16,169 bases of DNA from JAULUH01 sp032111745 (GTDB lineage Bacteria > Chloroflexota > Anaerolineae > JAAEKA01): the NCBI GenBank assembly GCA_032111745.1, contig JAULUH010000177.1, positions 1-16,169 of the forward strand, written 5' to 3'. Positions 7,870-14,167 of the stretch are shown in pieces. Position 1 is the stretch's first letter, and every line of letters begins with the position of its first letter. The translations under genes were made by a program, and so were the position numbers. A model generated the notes under the pieces. That model saw only the letters and a list, made by a program, of their open reading frames with translations. It was not told where the DNA came from and searched no databases.

Positions 7870-8973
7870 ATGGCAGAACCAATTACTCTGAGCGTGATCA
7901 AGGCTGATGTGGGCGGGTTGGTGGGGCACTCCGGCATGCACGAGGACCTGATTGCGCAGGCCAGCGAACACCTGGACAAGGCCCAGGTGACCGGCCTGCT
8001 GGTCGATTACCATGTCACGGCCTGCGGCGATGACCTGGAGCTAATCATGACCCACCGCCGGGGCACCGACAGCCCGGCCATCCACGGGATGGCCTGGGAC
8101 GTCTTTACAGCATGCACCGAAAAAGCGCGGCAGCTCAAGCTCTACGGGGCTGGCCAGGACCTCTTGGCCGACGCATTCTCCGGTAACGTGCGCGGCATGG
8201 GCCCTGGCGTGGCCGAGATGGCTTTTCAGGAGCGCAAGGCCGAGCCGGTGCTCATCTTCATGGCGGACAAAACGTCGGCTGGAGCATGGAATCTGCCCCT
8301 ATACAGGATCTTCGCCGACCCCTTCAACACCATCGGCCTGGTGATTTCCCCTACCATGCACAGCGGGTTCCGCTTCGAAGTGCAGGATGTCCTGGAAAGT
8401 CGCACCATTGAGTTCGGTACGCCGGAGGAGATCTATGACCTGCTGCTCTTCATTGGAGCACCCGGACGCTTCATGGTGCGCTCGGTCCGCACCAAGCGCG
8501 GGGAGATCGCCGCTGTGTCCTCCACACAGCGCCTGGCTCTGATCGCCGGCAAGTATGTGGGGAAGGATGACCCTGTGTGCGTAGTACGCTCCCAGGGGGA
8601 GTTCCCGGCCGTGGGTGAGATCCTGGAGCCCTTTGCCACCGCGTTCACGGTGGAGGGCTGGATGCGGGGATCTCACCACGGACCGCTGATGCCAGTGGCG
8701 GTGCATGCAGCGACCCCCACTCGTTTCGACGGACCGCCGCGGGTGATTGCCCTGGGCTTCCAGCTGGCGGAGGGCAGGTTGATCGGCCCTCGCGATATGT
8801 TCGACGACCCGGCTTTTGACGAGGCTCGGCGTGAGGCCAATCTTGTGGCCAACTATTACCGCCGGCACGGGCCCTTCGAGCCCCATCGCCTGTCTATGGA
8901 CGAGATGGAGTACACGACCCTGCCGGAGGTGATGCAGAAGCTGGAGGGACGCTGGGAGGCAGCAAGCGCCTGA
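7870..8973 (+). CDS. fbp: Class V bifunctional fructose-1,6-bisphosphate aldolase/phosphatase
   Basis: A 367-residue protein of the archaeal-type FBPA/P family, which makes FBP from triose phosphates and then dephosphorylates it to fructose 6-phosphate, giving irreversible gluconeogenesis in one enzyme. Metal-binding motifs are visible: Asp13 and His20 (KADVGGLVGH), Asp54-Asp55 (CGDDLEL), Gln96, and Asp133 (FMADKT). The segment GKYVGKDDPV (227-236) contains Tyr229 and Lys232, matching the Tyr/Schiff-base Lys of the aldolase site in characterised archaeal enzymes. GWMRGSHHGPLMPV (263-276) is another family signature. AGGAGG lies about 9 nt before the ATG. It is monocistronic, divergent from nuo and convergent with gcvPB. 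The family call is firm; the assignment of both activities rests on residue conservation only. Confidence 0.93.
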   Translation: MAEPITLSVIKADVGGLVGHSGMHEDLIAQASEHLDKAQVTGLLVDYHVTACGDDLELIMTHRRGTDSPAIHGMAWDVFTACTEKARQLKLYGAGQDLLADAFSGNVRGMGPGVAEMAFQERKAEPVLIFMADKTSAGAWNLPLYRIFADPFNTIGLVISPTMHSGFRFEVQDVLESRTIEFGTPEEIYDLLLFIGAPGRFMVRSVRTKRGEIAAVSSTQRLALIAGKYVGKDDPVCVVRSQGEFPAVGEILEPFATAFTVEGWMRGSHHGPLMPVAVHAATPTRFDGPPRVIALGFQLAEGRLIGPRDMFDDPAFDEARREANLVANYYRRHGPFEPHRLSMDEMEYTTLPEVMQKLEGRWEAASA

Positions 8974-8990
8974 CCCGGGTCCCGGAGTCA

Positions 8991-9020
8991 CGCAGCGCCG
9001 GCAAGAGTGCCGGCGCTGCG
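8991..9020. terminator. Perfect 13-bp hairpin between convergent fbp and gcvPB
   Basis: CGCAGCGCCGGCA (8991-9003) and TGCCGGCGCTGCG (9008-9020) pair perfectly around the 4-nt loop AGAG. It starts 17 nt after the fbp stop and lies 43 nt past the end of gcvPB on the other strand, so it could end transcription in both directions. Neither side has a T-run, so it is not a classic intrinsic terminator; a transcript-end stabiliser or a protein-binding palindrome are alternatives. Confidence 0.6.
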
Positions 9021-9062
9021 GCTCGGACAGGGATTGGACTATCGCTGATCCTGGCGGCTGGC

Positions 9063-10532
9063 TCAGCAGCGACAGAGGATCAGCTCGCGCGCTGCGCGCA
9101 CCTCGTCGAGGCGCTTCACAGGCGCCGAGTGGGGTGCGCTGTGCAGCAGCTCGGGATCCTCCCGGGCCTCCTGCGCGATGCGGATCAGGGCCCGGGCAAA
9201 GGCATCCAGGGTATCCTTGCTCTCGGTCTCGGTGGGCTCGATCATCAAAGCCTCTTTGACGATCAAGGGAAAGTATACCGTCGGTGGATGGAAGCCGTAG
9301 TCCATCAGGCGCTTGGCTACATCCATGGTGTGGACGTCGGGCGCGCCGTCGAGAATCCCCTGGGCCACAAACTCGTGCATGCAGGTGCGCTCGCCGAACG
9401 CCACCGGATACGAGCCCTCCGCCTGCAATAGGGCCTTGAGGTAATTCGCGTTGAGCACGGCGTTTTCGGCCACGCGGCGCAACCCCTCGGCGCCATGCAT
9501 GCGGATGTAGGTGTACGCGCGCACCAGCACGCCGAAGTTGCCGTAGAACGCACGCACCCGGCCAATAGACTTGGCGGGCATGGTCCACTCCAGCCGCAGC
9601 TCCAGGTCGTCCTCGTCCGCCTCGTCCCCCGAGACGGTCACCAGCGGGCCGGGCAGGAAAGGTGCTAGCTTGGCCACCACGCCGACCGGCCCTGCCCCGG
9701 GGCCGCCGCCGCCATGGGGAGTGCTGAAGGTCTTGTGCAGGTTGAAATGCATCACGTCGAAGCCCAGCTCGGCCGGCCGGCAGATGCCGACGATGGCGTT
9801 CAGGTTGGCACCATCGCCATAGACCAGGCCGCCAGCCTCGTGGACCAGGCGGGTCACCTCCAGGACATGCTCCTCGAACAGGCCGAGGGTGTTGGGATTG
9901 GTCAGCATCAGGCCCACCACCGTGTCGTCCAGGTTGGCCCTCAAGGCCTGGAGGTCCACGTTGCCGCGATCGTCCGACGGGAGCTCCACCACCTGCAGGC
10001 CAGACATCGTGGTCGTGGCCGGGTTGGTGCCGTGGGCCGAGTCGGGCACCAGGATCTTGTTGCGCTGGGTCTCACCCCGGTCGTACTGGTACTTGCGCAT
10101 GATCAGCACGCCGGTCAGCTCGCCGTGGGCTCCAGCCGCCGGCTGCAGGGTCACGGCGTCGAAGCCGGTGATCTCGGCCAGGTAGACCTGCAGCTCGAGC
10201 ATCAGCTGCATCGCCCCCTGGACGCTGTCCACATCCTGCAACGGGTGCAGCGACGTGAAGCCGGACAGCGCGGCCACCTTCTCGTTCACCTTGGGGTTGT
10301 ACTTCATCGTACACGAGCCCAGCGGGTAGAAGTTGGTGTCGATAGCCATGTTCTTCTGGCTCAAGCGCACGAAGTGGCGCACGACGTCCAGCTCGCTCAG
10401 CTCCGGCAGGGGCACGCTCTCCGCGCTGCGCACGTAGCCCGCCGGCAAGGGGGCCTCGGGCACGTCCAGCTGCGGCAGCTGCGGGCCGCGACGGCCCGGC
10501 GAGGACAGCTCGTAGACCGTTGGTTCGATCAT
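9063..10532 (-). CDS. gcvPB: Glycine dehydrogenase (decarboxylating) subunit 2
   Basis: A 489-residue PLP-binding half of the two-subunit P-protein of the glycine cleavage system; with GcvPA it decarboxylates glycine and passes the aminomethyl group to lipoyl-GcvH. The PLP lysine is Lys267 in HFNLHKTFSTPHGGGGPG, followed by the glycine-rich stretch typical of the family. Other family segments are FYPLGSCTMKYNPK (68-81) and DSAHGTNPA (164-172). The frame is open further upstream (to 10850), but that extension lies wholly inside gcvPA and is low-complexity Arg/Gly/Pro. The start at 10532 overlaps the gcvPA stop by one base (TGATG) and has GGAGGTGG just upstream. It is the last gene of the gcv operon. 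Confidence 0.96.
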   Translation of the reverse strand: MIEPTVYELSSPGRRGPQLPQLDVPEAPLPAGYVRSAESVPLPELSELDVVRHFVRLSQKNMAIDTNFYPLGSCTMKYNPKVNEKVAALSGFTSLHPLQDVDSVQGAMQLMLELQVYLAEITGFDAVTLQPAAGAHGELTGVLIMRKYQYDRGETQRNKILVPDSAHGTNPATTTMSGLQVVELPSDDRGNVDLQALRANLDDTVVGLMLTNPNTLGLFEEHVLEVTRLVHEAGGLVYGDGANLNAIVGICRPAELGFDVMHFNLHKTFSTPHGGGGPGAGPVGVVAKLAPFLPGPLVTVSGDEADEDDLELRLEWTMPAKSIGRVRAFYGNFGVLVRAYTYIRMHGAEGLRRVAENAVLNANYLKALLQAEGSYPVAFGERTCMHEFVAQGILDGAPDVHTMDVAKRLMDYGFHPPTVYFPLIVKEALMIEPTETESKDTLDAFARALIRIAQEAREDPELLHSAPHSAPVKRLDEVRAARELILCRC

Positions 10533-11920
10533 CACGCCACCTCCACCATCAGGGTCAACGGGGCTTTGACGCCCGCGGCCTCGGCCAGAGCCTCCACCAG
10601 GTCGTCGATCTCCTGCCGGGTATTCATCTCGGTGACGCACACCAGCAGGCATTCGCCCAGGGACGGGTAGTCCGCGGTCAGATCGTAGCCGGGCAGGATG
10701 CCCCATTCGGTGAGCAGGCGCTCCTTGATCTCGGCGACCGGCACCGGGCAGCGCACTACGAACTCCTTGAAGAAGGGCCTGCCACCGATGAGCTCGTAGC
10801 CTGGCAGTTCGGCGATGCGGCTGGCCGCGTACTGGGCCTTGTGAAAGCATTGCTCGGCCACCGCGCGCAGGCCATGCTTGCCCATGACAGACAGGTAGAT
10901 CGCCGCCCGCAGGGCCATCAGGGCCTGGTTGGTGCAGATGTTGCTGGTGGCGCGGCCCCGGCGAATGTGTTGCTCACGGGTGCTCAGGGTAAGCACGTAG
11001 CCGGTCTGCCCGTCCACGTCTACGGTCTCGCCGGCGATACGGCCGGCTGACTTGCGCACGTGGGTAGTGCGCATGCCGAAGAACCCCAGGTATGGCCCCC
11101 CGAAGCTCAGGGGGACACCAAGGCTGTGGCCCTCGCCCAGCACGATGTCAGCGCCGTATTCGCCGGGCGGGGTGAACAGGCCGAGGCTGATAGGATCCAC
11201 GGCCACCACCAGCAGCGCGCCCCGGGCATGGACGGCTTCGCTCAGGTCCTGTAGCTCGGCGGGGCTGTGGAGCTGGCCCAGGAAATCGGGGTTCTGCACG
11301 ACCACGCAGGCCGTGCTCTCGTCGCACAGGCTTAGCAAGGCGTGAAAGTCGCTCTCGGCCTCCGAGTCGCCGACGATGTCGAGGCCCATGCCCTGGGTAT
11401 AGGTGCGGACGACCTCGCGGTACTGGGGATGCAGCGTCGGCGATAGGACCACGCGCTGGCGCTGTCCCCTGACGGAGTTCAAGGCCATGATCACGGCCTC
11501 GGCCGTCGCCGTCGCGCCGTCGTAGTGGCTGGCATTGGCGGCCTCCATGCCGGTCAGCGCGGTGATCATGCTCTGATACTCGAAGATCGCCTGCAGGGTG
11601 CCCTGGCTAACCTCGGGCTGGTACGGGGTGTAGGCCGAGTAGAACTCCGAGCGACCGGAGACGAAGTCGACGACGCTGGGGATGAAGTGGCGGTAGGCGC
11701 CGGCGCCGAGGAAGCTCGACATCTGGTCGAGGTTATCGTTCTCCTCGGCCATGGCTGCCAGCTCGCGCAGCACCTCCAGCTCGCTGAGGGCCGGAGGCAG
11801 GTTCAGGGGCGGGAAGCGGTAGCCTGCCGGCACATCGTGGAACAGGTCCTCGATCGTCGCCACGCCCACCGTTGCCAGCATCGCCGCGCGATCGGCATCG
11901 GTGTTGGCAATGAAGGGCAT
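10532..11920 (-). CDS. gcvPA: Glycine dehydrogenase (decarboxylating) subunit 1
   Basis: A 462-residue protein, the non-PLP-lysine half of the two-subunit P-protein. Family segments are FLGAGAYRHFIPSVVD (70-85), YTPYQPEVSQGTLQAIFEYQ (97-116) and SHYDGATATAEA (131-142) near the active site shared with GcvPB. The start ATG at 11920 overlaps the gcvH stop by one base (TGATG), with AAGGAG 7 nt upstream, so translation is probably coupled to gcvH. The stop overlaps the gcvPB start in the same way. Split P-proteins are common in Firmicutes, Thermotogae, archaea and Chloroflexota, whereas E. coli has one long chain. Confidence 0.96.
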   Translation of the reverse strand: MPFIANTDADRAAMLATVGVATIEDLFHDVPAGYRFPPLNLPPALSELEVLRELAAMAEENDNLDQMSSFLGAGAYRHFIPSVVDFVSGRSEFYSAYTPYQPEVSQGTLQAIFEYQSMITALTGMEAANASHYDGATATAEAVIMALNSVRGQRQRVVLSPTLHPQYREVVRTYTQGMGLDIVGDSEAESDFHALLSLCDESTACVVVQNPDFLGQLHSPAELQDLSEAVHARGALLVVAVDPISLGLFTPPGEYGADIVLGEGHSLGVPLSFGGPYLGFFGMRTTHVRKSAGRIAGETVDVDGQTGYVLTLSTREQHIRRGRATSNICTNQALMALRAAIYLSVMGKHGLRAVAEQCFHKAQYAASRIAELPGYELIGGRPFFKEFVVRCPVPVAEIKERLLTEWGILPGYDLTADYPSLGECLLVCVTEMNTRQEIDDLVEALAEAAGVKAPLTLMVEVA

Positions 11921-12327
11921 CAGTGGGCTCCTTTCTCTTCCAGGTCCTGCACAAAGGCCTCATAAGCCGAGGCCTCCATCAGGCTCTCCAGCTCCGCCAG
12001 GTCGGCTGGCCGCACCTTGATGATCCAGGCCTCCCCGTAGGGGTCGGTGTTCAGAAGCTCCGGCGTGTCCACCAGGAGCTCGTTCACGGCGACAACCTCG
12101 CCGGTGACCGGGGCATACACCTCCTCGGCGGCCTTGACCGACTCGACGGTGGCGTAGACGTCACCCTGCTGGTAGGTTGCTCCTACCTCCGGTAGCTCGA
12201 CGTAGACGACGTCGGACAGGGCGTGCTGGGCGTAGTCGCTGATGCCACAGACAGCCATGCCGTCCTCCATGCGGGCCCAGTCGTGGGTCTTGGCGAAACG
12301 GGCGTTGGAATCAACCTTGTAGGCCAT
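11920..12327 (-). CDS. gcvH: Glycine cleavage system H protein
   Basis: A 135-residue lipoyl carrier protein that shuttles the aminomethyl intermediate from the P-protein to GcvT and then to the L-protein. The lipoylation site is Lys65 in VESVKAAEEVYAP, with the usual GEV..N turn after it (TGEVVAVNE). The C-terminal segment NTDPYGEAWIIKV is also typical. AGGAGG lies about 10 nt before the ATG at 12327. It follows gcvT by 36 bp and overlaps gcvPA by one base. No dihydrolipoamide dehydrogenase (L-protein) gene is in this window. Confidence 0.97.
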   Translation of the reverse strand: MAYKVDSNARFAKTHDWARMEDGMAVCGISDYAQHALSDVVYVELPEVGATYQQGDVYATVESVKAAEEVYAPVTGEVVAVNELLVDTPELLNTDPYGEAWIIKVRPADLAELESLMEASAYEAFVQDLEEKGAH

Positions 12328-12363
12328 GGTGGGAAATCCTCCTGTCGGGTCAGGGATCAGGGT

Positions 12364-13476
12364 TCACCTGCGATAGGCAGGCACATAAAATGGGCGTTTG
12401 ACGACCACGGCCCGTTTGGGCTGGTCGCGAATCACGATGTCCAGCTCGCTGCCGATGGCAGCGTGAGAGGACGGCACAAAGGCCAGCCCGACAAAACGGC
12501 CGCTGGTGGGCGCGCGCATGCCCGTGGTCACCCGGCCCACCACCTGGCCGTCGACGGCCACAGGATAGTCACCCCGGGGCACCCCTTTGTCCACCATCTC
12601 AAAGCCCACCAGCAGCTGGCGGGGGCCTTCCAGCTTGATGCGCAGCAGGGCATCCCGGCCGATGAAGCCGCCCTTGCCGAAACTGATCGCCCAGCCCAGG
12701 CGGGCACTGAGGGGATCGACGTCCTGGTGGATCTCATGGCCATAGAGGGGCAGGCAGGGCTCGAAGCGGAGAGAGTCGCGTGCAGCCAGCCCGCAGGGCA
12801 GCAGGCCCTCGGCCTCGCCGGCCTCCAGCAGCGCCCGCCAAACCGAGACGGCCCTGGCAGTGGAGAAGAACAACTCATACCCGTATTCACCGGTGTAGCC
12901 GGTGGCGCCGACCAGGGTTGGCATGCCGGCGACTTCGGCCTCGGCACAGGTGTGGAAGGGCATAGCGCCGAGGTCGAGGGTGGTTAGCTTCTGTAACACA
13001 GCCTGCGCCGCGGGCCCTTGCAGGGCCAGCATGTAGGTGGCATCAGAGAGGTCGGCCACCTGCACCTGGTAATCCGCGGCGTGGGCCTGCATCCAGGTGA
13101 CGTCCTTCAACCGGTTGGAGGCGTTGACGATGATCCACCAGCGCTGGGCGCCCAACCGGTAGACGAAGATATCATCTATGACGCCGCCGTCGGCATAGCA
13201 CATCAGGCTGTAGCGCGCATCACCGTCCGCCATGCCGCGCAGGTCCGCCACCTGCAGGGCCTGGAGATAGGCCAGGGCGTCAGGCCCGCTGACCTCTACC
13301 TGGCCCATGTGGTCGATGTCAAATAGCCCGGCCCGGGTGCGCACGGCCTGGTGTTCGACGGTGGGGCCCAGGCCATCGTACTGGACCGGCAGCTCCCAGC
13401 CGGCAAAGGGCACCATGCGGCCGTTGAGCCGCAGGTGTTCATCGTACAACGCTGTCCGATGCAGCTCCTGTGCCAT
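12364..13476 (-). CDS. gcvT: Glycine cleavage system aminomethyltransferase (T protein)
   Basis: A 370-residue tetrahydrofolate-dependent enzyme that releases ammonia from aminomethyl-GcvH and forms 5,10-methylene-THF. Family segments are FAGWELPVQY (24-33), DIDHMGQVEVSGPDA (53-67), GGVIDDIFVYR (97-107) with the catalytic-type Asp pair at 101-102, GYTGEYGYE (193-201) and GLAARDSLRFE (229-239). I chose the ATG at 13476 because GGAG lies 6 nt upstream. An in-frame ATG at 13488 follows a pyrimidine-rich stretch, and the longest frame (to 13569) would cross the leader hairpin. It is first in the gcv operon. Regulation may act through the hairpin immediately upstream (13495-13554). Confidence 0.95.
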   Translation of the reverse strand: MAQELHRTALYDEHLRLNGRMVPFAGWELPVQYDGLGPTVEHQAVRTRAGLFDIDHMGQVEVSGPDALAYLQALQVADLRGMADGDARYSLMCYADGGVIDDIFVYRLGAQRWWIIVNASNRLKDVTWMQAHAADYQVQVADLSDATYMLALQGPAAQAVLQKLTTLDLGAMPFHTCAEAEVAGMPTLVGATGYTGEYGYELFFSTARAVSVWRALLEAGEAEGLLPCGLAARDSLRFEPCLPLYGHEIHQDVDPLSARLGWAISFGKGGFIGRDALLRIKLEGPRQLLVGFEMVDKGVPRGDYPVAVDGQVVGRVTTGMRAPTSGRFVGLAFVPSSHAAIGSELDIVIRDQPKRAVVVKRPFYVPAYRR

Positions 13477-13494
13477 GATGTGCTCCATAGCGGG

Positions 13495-13554
13495 AAAAAG
13501 GAGCGGAACCCAGCGTGTTGGTCGCAGAGGTGGTGCGATGCCGGGTTCCGCTCC
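13495..13554 (-). promoter_or_regulatory. Terminator-like attenuator hairpin in the gcvT leader
   Basis: On the minus strand GGAGCGGAACCC (13554-13543) pairs perfectly with GGGTTCCGCTCC (13511-13500), followed at once by TTTTT (13499-13495). The 31-nt loop contains a second hairpin, TCGCA/TGCGA (13538-13534 with 13526-13522). The T-run ends only 6 nt before the sequence around the gcvT Shine-Dalgarno (13486-13483), so termination here would shut off the whole operon. Alternatively it terminates transcripts from the gene at 13642-14070, although a promoter-like site lies between. Confidence 0.7.
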
Positions 13555-13582
13555 AGAGGTCACCAGCATCGACGCCGGCTGT

Positions 13583-13588
13583 ACTATA
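13583..13588 (-). promoter_or_regulatory. Extended -10 promoter candidate for the gcv operon
   Basis: On the minus strand TATAGT is preceded by TGG, an extended -10 (TGn). No good -35 is seen at 16-18 bp spacing. Predicted transcription would start near 13576 and give a leader of about 100 nt containing the attenuator-like hairpin. The motif ATAGTAC overlaps this -10 and recurs 25 bp upstream (13612-13606). Confidence 0.5.
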
Positions 13589-13641
13589 CCACAGTTTCTA
13601 GCGCGGTACTATGCTGCCGTGCCTCAATGGTGTGAAGGTCG

Positions 13642-14070
13642 CTAGTGCACCGACCCATTGGGAGCGCGGTCCCCAGCCAGCTGGTCCGAGGCCTCGACGA
13701 CGATATCTCCTACTTCCTTGGTTTTCAGATGCAAGGCAAAGCTATGCAGCCCGGGCGGCAGGTGCTGGCCGTACACCACCACACGCAAGGCCACATCCAG
13801 ATCGAAGCGCAGCGCCTTGGCTGGAGAGATGTCATGGCCCGCCCGCACCAGCGGCTCAGGCTGCCGGCCAGGGCGCACCGCCGGCCGCTCTAGCCGGCAC
13901 TCCAGGCGTTCGGGGTCAAAGGATTGGTCGCCAATGACCAGCGGCCCCACCCCAACCAGCGTGGTTGGCGCTACCTTGTTGCGAACCACCAGCTCACATC
14001 CATTTTCCGTGTTACGCAGACTATTCCGCTCGTAGAGTCGCTGCAGCAGCGACGACGGTAGACTAGGCAT
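13642..14070 (-). CDS. Conserved hypothetical protein
   Basis: A 142-residue protein of unknown function. No signal peptide, transmembrane segment or catalytic motif is visible. The N-terminal part reads LLQRLYERNSLRNTENG, followed by a hydrophobic, probably beta-rich stretch (KVAPTTLVGVGPLVIGDQSF); the second half also alternates in a beta-sandwich-like manner (VVVYGQHLPPGLHSFALHL). High third-position GC supports real coding. Its start lies 25 nt past the ffh terminator T-run, with GGGG about 10 nt upstream; no clear promoter is seen, so it may be expressed by read-through from ffh. The overall pattern resembles small uncharacterised proteins I associate with Chloroflexota, but I cannot name a family. 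Confidence 0.7.
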   Translation of the reverse strand: MPSLPSSLLQRLYERNSLRNTENGCELVVRNKVAPTTLVGVGPLVIGDQSFDPERLECRLERPAVRPGRQPEPLVRAGHDISPAKALRFDLDVALRVVVYGQHLPPGLHSFALHLKTKEVGDIVVEASDQLAGDRAPNGSVH

Positions 14071-14094
14071 CCTTGCTATTCCCCTTGTTCCCGC

Positions 14095-14137
14095 AAAAAG
14101 AGGCCAGCCCGCTCAACAAGCCTGGGGGCTGGCCTCT
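14095..14137 (-). terminator. Intrinsic terminator of ffh
   Basis: On the minus strand AGAGGCCAGCCC (14137-14126) pairs perfectly with GGGCTGGCCTCT (14110-14099) around a 15-nt loop, and T's follow (14099-14095). It lies 30 nt after the ffh stop and just before the hypothetical gene at 14070. Confidence 0.88.
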
Positions 14138-14167
14138 GGACCATCGGCAACCGCGGATCCAGCCCTA

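Noticed and set aside
7417..8013. 198-residue minus-strand frame across the nuo/fbp intergenic region
   Set aside because: It covers both promoters, the repeats and the start of fbp, and has no protein-like features.
9714..10670. 318-residue plus-strand frame opposite gcvPB
   Set aside because: Composition is that of an antisense shadow (Gln/His/Val/Gly-rich) and it crosses the gcvPB/gcvPA junction.
10533..10850. N-terminal extension of gcvPB by 106 residues
   Set aside because: It overlaps gcvPA completely, is low-complexity Arg/Gly/Pro sequence, and the ATG at 10532 has a good ribosome-binding site and a TGATG junction.
13477..13569. Longer gcvT start (31 extra residues)
   Set aside because: It would translate through the leader hairpin and T-run; the ATG at 13476 has GGAG at ideal spacing and gives the usual family N-terminus.
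13476..13640. Glycine riboswitch upstream of gcvT
   Set aside because: Position is right, but I could not find the conserved glycine-aptamer core by eye; only the terminator-like hairpin and an alternative helix are supported.
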